Shown here: positions 46,816 to 59,242 of the stretch, piece by piece
Numbering within the stretch: position 1 is the first letter of the stretch
How the letters are laid out: every line of letters starts with the position of its first letter
Assembly (NCBI GenBank): GCA_025201365.1
Contig: JAIXMF010000007.1
Coordinates: 868,001-932,000 of the forward strand
Length of the DNA stretch: 64,000 nucleotides
Direction: 5' to 3'
Source of the DNA: Syncephalis plumigaleata
Lineage: Eukaryota > Zoopagomycota > Zoopagomycetes > Zoopagales > Piptocephalidaceae
Translations under genes and position numbers: made by a program
Notes under the pieces: generated by a model
What the model saw: only the letters and a program-made list of their open reading frames with translations
Database searches by the model: none
Told to the model about the DNA's origin: nothing

Positions 46816-48173
46816 CTAATTAGTTAATTAGTTATATGCTTGCGTATGTGTACGTGTACGTGTGTGTGTGTGTCATTTTCTTTGTCACACATTATCATCT
46901 AGGCCGTTCATCGTGTCGGGGAATGACGAATACAATGTGAATGGGTAGATGACGAATGGATTATATCGACTGGGCTCTATATACGTGGTGTGATGCAGAT
47001 GATGCAGATGGCATATCAGTTTGGATAATTCTTTCCTTATTCATTTTCTTATATTCGAACAAGTTGAATAGTTCGAATTTATTACATATTATTCAATTTT
47101 TATTACGTGTTGTATTCTATTAAATATGTTTAATAAACAAACAAACAAATATATATATTATTAATCATAAACGATACGTACAATTGTTATTGAATAGCAG
47201 GAATTCAGATAAACATTCCAATCCAATAATTAGCCAATTACACTTTGGTCTGTACACGAATTGCGCGTTTCATACACTTGTTCAGCCATGGTATGCTAAA
47301 GGATCAATTCTGTGACTCTTTTGCGATAGCATTTGTATCAATGGTGGTAATTGCATACGTATGCATTAACCATTCTTTGTTCCTTTTCGGTATTGAACAA
47401 CGTTTACTGCTGACGTCACTTGCATGAATCAGCAATCTATTACCACTAATACTAATACTACTATTGCTACTATTACTATCATTGATACACTCCTTTTCCT
47501 TAAGGGCAATCAATATCATATGACATCTACGAACGGGAGGCTTAATTTGTCACACTCGTATCGTACATGCTATCGCTATAATGATGCCGCGAGTTCAGTG
47601 TGGGATCATTCCATTTCATGTTCATTAATTGCTGCCATCATCTTTTATTCAAATGCCTAGTAAGCATGTGATGGTCAACGTGTAAAAAAAAGAATAAACC
47701 ATTAGAGATAGGCTTGGCATCATTGCAGATTATGTATTGACCTCCTTCATTCATTCATTCGTTCATTCAGCGCTTGTTACTCCAAAGCAATGCATGCAAG
47801 AAAACAACGTGAACATGCCCGCTCTTTGTTACACCGTCTTTTTATTGGTCGTATACGCAAGACCGATAACGCACACGGCACTTCCATGTATTAGATTTCG
47901 TTTCACACTTCGAAATGAGGCCTTATCATCTATTAATTCAAAACAGCGGACAGACGCAATACACAGAGTTGGCATTATGAAGATAGCAAGAGAAAAAAAA
48001 CGCACCAATTTTCCTATCGCTACGGTTCGCTTGAATATAAATAGAGTAGCGAACTAGGGTTATTTTTCCTGTTAGCTACAAGCGTCCATTCTCTATTGAT
48101 CTCACTCGTAGTTTAACACGCTATCCTGTCAAAGGTTCTCCTTATTATTATTATTATTACTGTTATTACTACA
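46816..48173. other. Intergenic spacer
   Basis: Between the lipase-like hydrolase and phenylalanine hydroxylase. GT-rich run at 46848-46872, several AAACAAACAAA and ATATAT words near 47130-47160, ATT repeat at 48143-48158 before the PAH start. Open frames here look compositional. Confidence 0.5.
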
Positions 48174-50094
48174 ATGCACCGAGTATCTCGTCCGACTGTC
48201 CCCACCACTTGTCTGGTTGAGCCTAGTCCGAAAGTGATGAGGGATTTGACGCTTACCTTCTCGGTGGACAGTGAAATCGGCCATTTAACCGAATGTCTAA
48301 GTGCGCTCAAGCCATTTAATGCCTCGTTAGTCCGTATCGAATCACGTCCTAATCAGAAGAATAGTCATGAGCAAGACATTTTTGTACAAGTGCAAATGAA
48401 TGAGACAGATAAGGTGAGTGTCGATTAGCCATCGATCGATATGTAGCAATTAAAGGGGGTCTGTTCTCTCTGTGAGTGTGATGAATCGAGGAAAACTACT
48501 AACACTAGTGCACGATTGTTTTCATTAGAATCAAGTAGACCTTGAAGCAGTGCTCGGCAATTTGGCCAAGAACACACGTCTAATTCGTGCGCACGATCAC
48601 AAAGACGACGACAGTCTGGAAGCGCTCGTTAGTCAGGTGCCAGCGTTCCCACGTAGTGCCAAGGATCTCGATGAAGTACGAGATAAAGTGAATCTAGAGT
48701 GCGAGGAACTTGGTATGCCAAAAGCCGTAGTGATAGTAAATAGAGTTGTTAATAATTCGTTGCTGCTGCTGTTGTTGTTGTTCATTTAGAACCGGATCAT
48801 CCAGGTGTAAGTGACACCGAGTACCGTCAGCGCCGTATAGAGATCGCCGCCATTGCAAGTAACTATCTTCAGTAGGTTGACTGCATTACAGTATCATTGC
48901 CAACATAGTGATACTAATGTGTCTTTGTTCATTTTTTATTCATTTCACACCTACTATTTAAACCGATTTAGTGGCCAACCATTGCCCCGAATTGACTATA
49001 CGCAAAAGGAAATTGAGACATGGTAAGTGTGATGATCATGTCCACGTGTATATTAGTATGTGTTAGAGATTTCTAATGATCTCGTTATTTATAGGCGTGC
49101 CGTCTATCGTAAGTCCAAGGAACTCTACCCGACTCATGCATGCCGTGAGTTCCGCGAAACTTTGAGCTACTCGAAAAGTATTGCGGCTACAGCGAGGATA
49201 ACATTCCACAACAGCCGGATATTACGGAATTCCTAAAGAGTAAGTATGATGATTTGTCATTGGATATCCTATTAAAGCACTATAATAATTAACCCGTTTC
49301 ATCCATTTAGAACGTACCGGATTTATCATGCGTCCAGTGATGGGTCTGTTAACCTCTCGTCAATTCCTCAATTGCTTGGCTTTCCGCGTGTTTTGTGCCA
49401 CTCAGTATATCCGTCATCATTCATCGCCATTCTACTCGATTGAACCGTACGTATTGTTTTCCTACTCTTTTAACATACACTAACATGATCCATTTGTATC
49501 ATCTATGTATATATATATATATATATGTATGTATAGTGATCTTTGCCACGAATTGTTTGGACATGTCGCATTGTTGGCCGACCCTGATTACGCCGCCTTT
49601 TGCCAAGAGATCGGTCTAGCATCGTTGGGAGCCACAGACGAGGAGATTGATAAGCTTTCCTCGGTAAGTTAGTTATATTATTATTTTTGTTTTTGACTAA
49701 TTTCATTCGTGCCATTTCCCATTTTCCTGCTTAGCTATTCATGTACACCGTCGAATTTGGCATGTGTCGTGAAAATGATCAAGTACGCGCTTACGGTGCC
49801 GGTGTGTTGGCCTCCATCGCCGAGCTGGAGTTTGCCTTGACGGATAAAGCGACGCATGTACCACTCGATCCTCATAAGGCTGCCCTGCAAAAGTTCCCCA
49901 TTACAGGATTCCAGCCGGTCTACTTTGTCGCGGAAAGTCTCGCCGACGTGCAAGTCAAGGTGCGCGAGTTCATTTCCACGCTAAGTCGTCCATTCGATCT
50001 ACGCTACGATCCTGAGACGGAGACCGTCACGCCCATTCAGAAGATTTCCTCGTTTGACAACGAATGCCAAGTACCCATTGCTCCCGCCATGTAA
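48174..50094 (+). CDS. PAH: Phenylalanine-4-hydroxylase (biopterin-dependent)
   Basis: Iron and tetrahydrobiopterin enzyme converting Phe to Tyr. The N-terminal ACT-like regulatory part is [20 protein letters not shown] and following. The catalytic domain includes [75 protein letters not shown] (HxxxH iron ligands in HELFGH), MYTVEFGMC (the Glu ligand) and [18 protein letters not shown]. It ends with [19 protein letters not shown] introns are at about 48413-48530, 48712-48790, 48873-48970, 49022-49094, 49239-49311, 49448-49538 and 49663-49735. One base appears missing near 49165, joining REFRET to [17 protein letters not shown]. Phe-type rather than Tyr/Trp-type assignment rests on overall similarity. 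AATAAA at 50212-50217. Confidence 0.93.
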
Positions 50095-50750
50095 ATAACC
50101 TAGTTCTGAGCAAGATGAAGAATATTAGCAGTAGTAGCAGTAGTAGTAGGAGCGGTACAACAATGTTGGTCGTTCAACAAGTATTAATGCCATTATATTA
50201 CTTGGTTATTCAATAAAGTAGTTTCATATTCATATTATTATATCAACATGTCTTATGAACGTGCGTAACATGTATCCATCATCTCTCTATGTCAATTAAA
50301 TCGAGTATATTTTTATTATGGTTATATTGCTATTAGATTGGATAAAGAATTCATGACTAGTAAGGTGAAAAGAATGCGATATAATGATGATGATATTGAT
50401 GATGATGTTGAATGATGATGATGATATTATCAAAGTAATAGGATAAAAGGATAAACTAAAAAAGTAACAGAAGATAATGGAATGGAATGGAATTGTTAAA
50501 AGTAGCACAGGTATTAACCGTGATTATATTCTACTAATAACAACTGATATTGGAATGAGGATAAGAATAGGTAGATGATGACTATGAGGGAGAGAGACGG
50601 ACAGACAGTTAATAATCGGATGTACATAGAACGAGATATTGATATTGGTAATGATAATGATGGCGGTGTTGTTGTAGTTGTTGTTAACAGAATTGAGAAT
50701 AAAAGAAACAAATAGAATAATAGAAATGAACAGAACAAAAATGATACTTA
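50095..50750. other. Convergent intergenic region
   Basis: Between the 3' ends of PAH and the kinase gene. AGTAGTAGC repeat (50130-50150) and GATGAT triplets (50385-50428). No gene seen. Confidence 0.55.
50212..50217 (+). terminator. Polyadenylation signal of PAH
   Basis: AATAAA 118 nt after the stop codon. Seen directly; role inferred. Confidence 0.55.
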
Positions 50751-53228
50751 TTAAGAATGATGAGCAGAGGAATTCAAAGATAACATGTAGTTCTGAACCC
50801 ATGGCATGTGCTTGATCTCATTCAATGAAAGTCGATCGCCAGGCTTACGACGTAATAGAGCACGGACAATCTCCGATGCAGCCTTGCTTGTATCGACATC
50901 GGACGGGAAACTGACGTCGCCCTGAGCTACACGATAAAGGAAACTGCGACGTGTCTGATTCGCCTTACGTAGGAATGGTAATCGACCGTAGAGTAGAGCG
51001 TAGAGTACAACACCAAGCGACCATACGTCTGTCTTGCAACGATCGTAGCCACCACTAGCATTGCCACTACTCGGCGATACAACAGGAGCTGATGCTGACA
51101 TGGCCGACTGGAGAATTGCCTCGGGTGCCGCGTACTCATCGGATCCCGCCATTAGGGGTTGTTCACCGCGTGGTGTCTGCGCAATGGCAAGGCCAAAATC
51201 GGCTAGTAGGACTCGAAGGCCGGATGGTCTACTATCGGTGACAGGCACATGTTCCAATAGTACGTTCTCCAGTTTTATATCACGATGTATAATGCCTCTA
51301 GCGTGTAAATATAGTAGAGCATCGAGCAATTGACCGAATATATCCCGAGTGATACGTTCAAATTCCGGACCGTTCTAGTGGTTTCGTGGTGTTGCTTGGT
51401 AACCCAGTCGAATAGATCACCACCATTGGCGAATTCTAGTACCAAACAGTAAACGTCGTCAGTTTCGAATTCATCGAATATCGTCACAATATTAGGATGC
51501 TCTATCGTCTAGTAGTAATATAATGATGAATTGTTAGTCAGTTAGTTAAAATTACCCTTCTACTAGTATACTCGTAGTTCATATTCATTATTACTTACTT
51601 GTAGCAAAGAAGCCTCCCTCCGTGCACGCTCGACATTAGCCGTGACAGCACCAATATCAACGGGATTGTCCGACTTTTTATTAACAACCTTTATCGCTAC
51701 TTCACGATAATTCTGCTGTTTATCGCAGGCTAACCACACGCTTGCGAATGAACCACTACCCAGCTGACGTATTGCTTTGTAGCGCATAGTTGGGAATGGT
51801 GCGTTCACTTTGTTGTTGTCGTCATCATTCTCACTATCATCATTCTCGATAAGATCATCCACGTCCATTGTATCGCCCGAACTCGATACTGTAGAGGATC
51901 CGCTAGTCTCACGTAGCATTGGTGGTGCCATCGATGGTTCACTCAATTCAGATGAAATGGGCGTAAGCTTCTCTGTCAAATAAGCTGATTCATCGATGGT
52001 ACCGCCATTACTACCATTACCATTACCACCATCATTACTATGATGATGATGATGATGGGCTAGCGATGATTTTACGCTAGATGATGGCGTTGATGAAGAT
52101 ACGGAAACCATTGTAGTCGATGGTGTTGAGACTGTCGTCGAAGTGGTATCAAGAAGAGTAGTAGATGCATCAGAATATACATAGGACAAATCTTGTGCGG
52201 TAGTTTCAGTGAGAGAAGAAGAAGAACAAGTTGTCGTCGTCGTCGTCGTCGATGGTTGACTCGTATTAAAATCACAAGTGGGAGAAACAGGTGTATCTGG
52301 TAAATATGACGATGATGATGATGATGATGATGCTGTCGATCTATTCGATACCGGTGGCGGTAATGACAACACTGAATGAATTGACGATGACGATGATTGT
52401 AGTCCGGTGGGCCGTGCTTCCATTATATCCAGAGAAGGACAGGCACTAAGTGCCGGAGAAGGAAGTAGCTTTAAATCGAATTCATCTTGCTCTTCTTCAT
52501 TGGTAGCGCAACATTAGTAATATTAGTGGCGGGAATTAGCTCAATTGCCGATGACTCGACCAATCGACGACAAGTAGGATCATAGGCGAGTTTCGTATTC
52601 GACAAAAATAGTCGATTTTCATCAGTGTGACTGCTTTCCGATAGATTCCGTGTATTGATTCGTGGAGGTAGCGGCTGGGGCTGACGACACATGTAGTCAT
52701 AGCAATCTGAGCCATTCACAGACACATTTTCTTTACCATTATGATTGATCCAATCAGGTAATGAGACATGAGATTGCCATGATTGGATGTCATTACTATG
52801 ACGTGGAATGACATTATCGTCCTTTGATCGCTTTACGAATATGGTGGCATCGGAAGTGTCAGTCGCGTCATTAATATTGGTGCTGCTTTTAGCGTAGTTG
52901 TATGAACCTAATCGTTGCAGACGACCGCGTAGCTTGTCTATAGGAGTGGATAACCAACGAGGACTTGTAGAGGTGACAGCAATATTACTTGTGCCATCCA
53001 ATAAAGGAGGATGTGAAGCAGTAGTAGAACGTTGAGCGATTTGTATTGCTTCTACTGATACTGATGCTGTGCTGATGATGCTGTATCTCCGACGTTAATA
53101 GTAGCTGCGTTGTTGGATTCTGATTCTGACGATGATGATGACGACGACGATATATCAGTGATGTGCGTTGACCCTAACGATGCAAATCTTGCTTGCTCTG
53201 GGGCAATCTCATAATTGCAACGAAGCAT
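50751..53228 (-). CDS. Serine/threonine protein kinase with long disordered N-terminus
   Basis: ATG 53228 (MLRCNYEIAPEQA) opens ~470 Ser/Thr-rich residues with His and Asn runs. The kinase domain has the glycine loop QLGSGSFASVWLACDK, the VAIKVV Lys, ERARREASLLQ, EHPNIVTIFDEF, VLEFANGGDLFDWV, IIHRDIKLENVLLE, LLADFGLAI, AGSDEYAAPEAI and DVWSLGVVLYALLYGRLPF. All catalytic motifs are intact, so it should be active. It resembles the fungal CAMK-like group; no precise orthologue is claimed. An intron lies at about 51510-51600. The frame slips near 53080, 52490 and 51372 (the last joins ETTRT to GPEFERITRDI), each one missing base. C-terminus MPWVQNYMLSLNSSAHHS is close after the domain. Confidence 0.82.
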
Positions 53229-56200
53229 GCTGAAGTATATGATATCAGAATACTATTGATATTGCAAAGGAATATGAGGTAATCCGTGTAAGAAGTAAGG
53301 CTTGATGTGATAGAATAATATTGGCTTGGCAATAGGTGGGAGAACTGAGGGAATAGAAAAATCAATAATGGGGTTAGTAATTAGTATGGATTAAAAAAAG
53401 AATTGTAGCGATTCAACGAAAGCGACGAGTTTGTATGCGGCGTTTTGAAGTAGCTGTCGTATATGGTAGTTAAGGAGATGCAATAACAATAATAACAACA
53501 ACAAGTAGTACTAGTACTAGTAGCAGTATGAGTGCGTCAACACAAACAATGAAAGACCACACAACAATGACTTTGATTGAAGAAACAAAACAAAAACAAA
53601 AACAAAAACAACAAAGCTACTGAATGTATCTAACATCACATCTGATTCCAAGGTGTCAATGTAGGAATAACTCGTAAATAAAATGGCTAAATCAACCACA
53701 TTAGAGTTACACTCACCCACTCACTCGTTTGATCGTTGAAACACGGCAATGGAGCGATGAAACCACTATTACTGCTACTACTACTATTGTTATTGAAATA
53801 GAGAACCCTCAAATGGTGGAAATAATGTGATATCGAAACATTAGAACTGAGCAATTAAACTGGAAAAAAACAAAAAAAAACAACCCCAACATTTGTAAAT
53901 AATGGAAACACGTGGAGCCACACCATGTCACCAGTAGGGTTGGATAGGATGATGATGATGATGATGGGTTCACTCATATTCACCTGTCAACAGGCAAATA
54001 ATAATAAAATATAAATGGATTAAGAGAAAATGTTTAAGATTACATATAGAGTAGAGAGAGAGAGTAAAGAGAGAGAGAGAAAAGCAACATGTATGTATAT
54101 ACTGTTAGTAAGTCAACAAAATACAGAATCATAACAATGACTGCTAGCTTAATGTATACCATCTATACACAGTGATACACTAATGATTGGCATGTTCAAG
54201 GAACTTAAACTCTATACATACACATATACGTTCTATACCCCTTGGTTTTACAAGAGTATGCCCTTAAAACTAATTGATTACAAGGATTTCAAGTAAGCGT
54301 GGAAGAAACATCTGAAATCAACACAAATTGAAGTTAGATCTACACGCATATATGCATATATGCACAGTTAACGCGATGATCAATATCAATATCCGTAATC
54401 AAAACAAAGATGGAATACTGATGGATAATCACATCATTAATAATCACATCATTCATAGAGGACAGCTATTCACCACATAATAATAACAATAACAAACAGA
54501 ATCTACTTTACACGCGATTACTTACCAAAAACACTAACTATAAAACAACTATATCAATCACTAACTATTTGTAAGGAATAGCTAGGAAAGACAATAACAA
54601 CTAGTCAGCTTACCACTGTATATATGTATGTATATGCAATAGGGCTGCTCTAGTAAAGAGAAGAGAAGAGAAAAGAAGAGGAGTAAGTGTGGAATGTGGC
54701 TGAATTGTGTCCTGCGGCTATTTCAGCAATCAAGCATACACACCACGCCACACCTTCTACTACTTTAACTTCTACTAATCAACAAGAAAGGGACAAAACT
54801 AGGAATATAAAGTGAGAATACGTCTTTAGCCTTGTACTAGAGGAGAGCAATCAAGTGGTCAAGACCTCTGATTGTCTTGCTATAGTCCAAGGAGAGCAAG
54901 CAGTAATAACTGCGCTAGTATCTTTGTAAAAGATAAGAATACGTAAAGGAAAGAGAAAGACTATGTGTAATTAGTAAAATGAGAGAGAAAGTTGGTAAAA
55001 AAAATGGTGCACCCAACCCATAAATAATAACAAAAATCCTATGACTTGCCACAGTAAAAATTAGTCAGGAATACATGCGATGTATGTGTATGGAATTGAA
55101 TAAAAAAATGATTGCTGAGTGGTGGAGATAATCTCCCGTGTGTCCCCTCCACTCACACTCGCATCATTCGCATCTACACACAGTGTGAATAACTCATCGA
55201 TTGGTTCTTTATGCTTCCACTCAATATTCGATGACAGAAATGGACAGCCATTCGCCTAAAATGTTTTAATTCGCCCAAGTAGTATGCATTTAAAAGGCCG
55301 TATGTCAATCTATCAATGTAGACAGACGGCATGTAGACAGACGGCAAGCAGGCAAGGACATGTAGTACCATCTGTCATGTTCAAGGATGGTGACATGTAA
55401 CATAGAGCATATATAGCCAACCTGTACGGTCTCGCGTGTGAACATTGTTTTATCTATAGGAATTCAAAGGTAATCTACATGATGACATGCATCTAGTATA
55501 GAGGATAGTGAGGTGCTCTGTATCATGCCATGCCTTTAATCATAAGCTATGGGGCACACACCATACACATACGCATTCAAGTGTAGTCAAGTACATGATG
55601 CTACACAATCATATCGATATGATGGATGGCATGCATGGTAATGCTGTCATGGTTAGACAAAACACACTCGCTCATAAATGAACCAGTTATGATGTCATTC
55701 CTGCAACGAATACGAGATACATCATAGATGAATACTGAGAGTAATAATAAGTCGTAGAAAACAATGGTCTCATGACATTCTAGATGCAGATGAGTACGTG
55801 TGGTATAGACACATATGTTACGTAGACACTATAATGTTCAATTATATGCAGTCACTGTTCAGTGAGTATTTAGAGAAATATGCTTTATTATAGGGTTGCT
55901 TATCATTACCACTAATGATAATGGCCTATTTCGTACTAATCCGTGTAACCTTTCGCTATCATGATCAACACTGAGGCATAAAGTGTGCATTACCATTAGT
56001 GTTGCTCGTAAATGGCAAGTGATGATGCCTACCCATTCTATTCGCTTGCCTTGTGTGCTATGCAACTAGAATGTAGAATATGAAGAAGTAAGTGAGAGCA
56101 GTGTTTATGAGATTAGTAGGCACATTCCATTCCATATACAATTGATAGTATATAGTATATACGTGTATATCTGATAATAATAAAGAAGGGACAACATAGA

Positions 56201-56312
56201 TACATTTGTAAGATCAAGCTATTATTCCTTTATTATTGTTTTCCTATTTAGATCTCACTTGTTAATTATTGTTATTATTGTTGTGTTAATACATTCTCTT
56301 TTCCTCTTGGCT
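53229..56312. other. 3-kb divergent gene-free region
   Basis: Between the kinase and PIG-A starts. GAT repeat (53951-53967), GA-rich runs (54054-54080 and 54655-54680), AAACAAAAACAAAAAC (53585-53612), a duplicated GTAGACAGACGGCA (55317-55344) and CACACAGTGTG (55177-55187). I see no conserved coding sequence on either strand; the longest frames are 65-70 codons without homology. Confidence 0.55.
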
Positions 56313-58549
56313 ATGACTAGTCAACAGCAGCAATATGGTCAGACTAGTGTCATTAGTCGAATGCACCCGTTAAACATATGGTTAGTAGTCAAATGGAAGA
56401 GGTATAGATTGACAAGAGTACGTGCTAATAATCACTACAACGATGACTATAGTCTTGTATCAGACTTTTTCTATCCCAACATGGGCGGTGTAGAATCGCA
56501 TTTGTTCCATCTGGGTCAGCAACTCATACAACGCGGACATCAGGTAGAGTAGTTAAATCTCGCAACAATTATGATTAATCTTGTATGGATATTGTAAACA
56601 CGACAAAATGCCACCTAGGTCGTTGTAGTGACGCATGCTTATGGTCAGCGTACAGGCATACGCTACGTTACCAATGGTCTCAAGGTCTACTATCTTCCTG
56701 CTTGGGTGGGCTATCAACAAGCGATTCCACCGACATTCTTCGCCTTTCTTCCTATACTACGATGTATTTTTGTACGCGAACAGATACAAGTGGTACACGG
56801 ACATCAGGTAATGAATAAATAATGCGTATCTATATCTATTTGTATAGCTATTAATATGCACACTCGTGCAATATAGGCATTGTCACCCTTATGTCATGAA
56901 GCAATATTCCATGCTAGAACTATGGGATTACGTACGTGTTTCACGGATCACTCACTCTTTGGATTCAATGATTTGGGAAATGTTGTAGGCAATAAGATAT
57001 TAAAGTTTACACTTTCAGATGTGGATCATGTCATTTGCGTATCGCATACGAGGTAACTAATACAAACTAGTCTATTGATTGATTCTTATCATCATCATCA
57101 TCATCATCATCATCATTGCGATGCTTATTGTGTTTGTCTAGCAAGGAGAATACTGTATTACGTGCTGCGTTAAATCCAGAAGATGTATCGGTTATTCCTA
57201 ATGCCATTGCCGTGTCACAATTCATACCTGATCCAAGTGCACCTGATCCTAATTGGAGTGAGTAGTGCATTACGAGTTGAATCTAGATGACTTGTCATTT
57301 TGATTAATCTATGAAATATGGCTGTATTATTATATTATTAGTTACTATTGTGGTTATTAGTCGATTAGCCTATCGAAAAGGTATCGATTTGTTAGTGGCG
57401 GTTATTCCACGCGTATGTGCCATATTCCCAAAAGTACGCTTTCTTATAGGTAAGCAATGATATAAAGTAATCTTGTGGATAATAGTAACATATGATGAAT
57501 GTACGTAGCGGGTGATGGCGCGAAACGAATAGATCTAGAACAGATGCGTGAAAACTGTTTACTACACGATCGTGTTCGATTTATCGGTTCAGTGAAACAT
57601 CATGAAGTACGAAATGTAAGTATGATCATGTCACCTAGACATCTACAATCGTTGTAGTATTAATCATAATGATATCAATCATAGGTATTAGTACAAGGAA
57701 ATATCTTCTTAAATACAAGTCTTACCGAGGCATTTTGTATTGCAGTGGTTGAAGCAGCAAGTTGCGGGTAAGTTTTACTTACTTGATAGAGCAATAGCAT
57801 AAATGCACACATATTCAACTGTTCTCTAGGTTAACCGTAGTAAGTACACATGTTGGTGGTATTCCTGAAGTACTACCACCGCATATGATATGTTTTGCAC
57901 AACCCGAAGAAAATGGTAATTGCTACTACTATTACTACTATTACTACTACAAAAGCATGATGATGATGTATTGATATACGTTTTTTATTTATCTTTCTAT
58001 GATGTAGATCTAGTACGTGCAGTGATGCAAGCCGTCAAAAGTGTCCAGATGAAAGAGGTGCTGCCTATGCGTCAACACGCCGAGGTCAAAGAGATGTACA
58101 GCTGGGCTAATGTAGCAGCTCGCACAGAAGTGGCAAGTATCCATGATGAATATTAAGCATTGTATATTAATCGCATCCTATATGACTCTCTATTAGGTGT
58201 ATCAACATGTAATACGTATTAATACACCACCATTTATCGAACGTCTTCGTCGCTATTACGGATGCGGATTATGGGCAGGAAAGATATTCTGTATAATGGT
58301 AGCGGTCGATCTACTATTTCTAGTATTGCTCGAATGGTGGTTACCGCGTGAGGCAATTGAGATTGCTCCCAATTTCCCTACGAAAAAGTATAAACGAGTA
58401 AGTGTCATTGAATAATCTCTAATAATAATGACTATTAATCAGTTGAATCATAAACGTACACACACACACACACACAAACATATGTATATGTATATGTTCC
58501 TGTATATTAGATTCATCAAATGGCATCTGGTAAAAATGGAAGCAACTAA
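56313..58549 (+). CDS. PIGA: PIG-A, catalytic subunit of GPI N-acetylglucosaminyltransferase
   Basis: Starts GPI-anchor synthesis on the cytosolic face of the ER by adding GlcNAc to phosphatidylinositol. Exon 1 joins through an intron at 56381-56451 (GTTAGT donor, GCTAATAAT branch) to read [20 protein letters not shown], the family signature. Then [108 protein letters not shown] and [20 protein letters not shown] (glycosyltransferase-4 EX7E region). The C-terminal membrane helix is [20 protein letters not shown]. About eleven introns; a (CA)n lies in the last one (58457-58475). No frame slip. Convergent with the bZIP gene. Confidence 0.95.
57084..57116. repeat. (ATC)n microsatellite in a PIG-A intron
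   Basis: Ten or so ATC units. Seen directly; confined to an intron. Confidence 0.9.
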
Positions 58550-59242
58550 TAGAGTATACGTTTAAACCATTATAGCATTGCTCAGTCATCCAATGATATT
58601 ATGATTACTATTGCAATAGTTACCCTTACTATTTTGAGCTGTGTGTAATATGCGTATGCATGTATGTATATGTAATGTAGAACTGACTAAAAGAAAATAT
58701 TATTGCTAATGCTTAAAGAAGTAAGCAAATAAATGGTATTTCAAAGCGGTTATACCAATGAACTGAAAAGAAGAAAAATGAAAAAAACACGTTATCTATA
58801 TCTTAATATTCGTTCAGAGCCTTTAAAGAGAAAATTAGATCTTTTCAATGCTTATTTCATCAATAAACAAGTGTGGAGAATAAAGGACATCTTCAATAGA
58901 GTATGACTCGGAACATAATGCAAGAGTATAATGATGATGATGATAATGAAGAGAGTAAGGAAAGCAAAGTAAGCTTGAATGTATAGAGAAAAAGAAGGGC
59001 ACGATACTATGCCAAAGTAAGAGCGGATATACGTATAAAATAAACCGCAAACAAAAAGAAGAAAAAGCCATAAACGAATAGAACAATAAAGAAGAGAAAG
59101 TAGGGTAGGATTGCCTATAAACGATTGAGTATGCTAAGAGAGAGAGAGAGGGGAGAGAGACGGCAAACACCACAAGTAGAACATTTGTATCATCAGCCTT
59201 GGATATATATATATATAAGTGCGTATATGTATTTGTCATTTA
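58550..59242. other. Convergent intergenic region
   Basis: Between the PIG-A and bZIP 3' ends. Purine-rich on the plus strand (GAAAAGAAGAAAAATG near 58765, GAGAGAGAGAG at 59140-59158) and (AT)n at 59203-59215. No gene seen. Confidence 0.55.
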
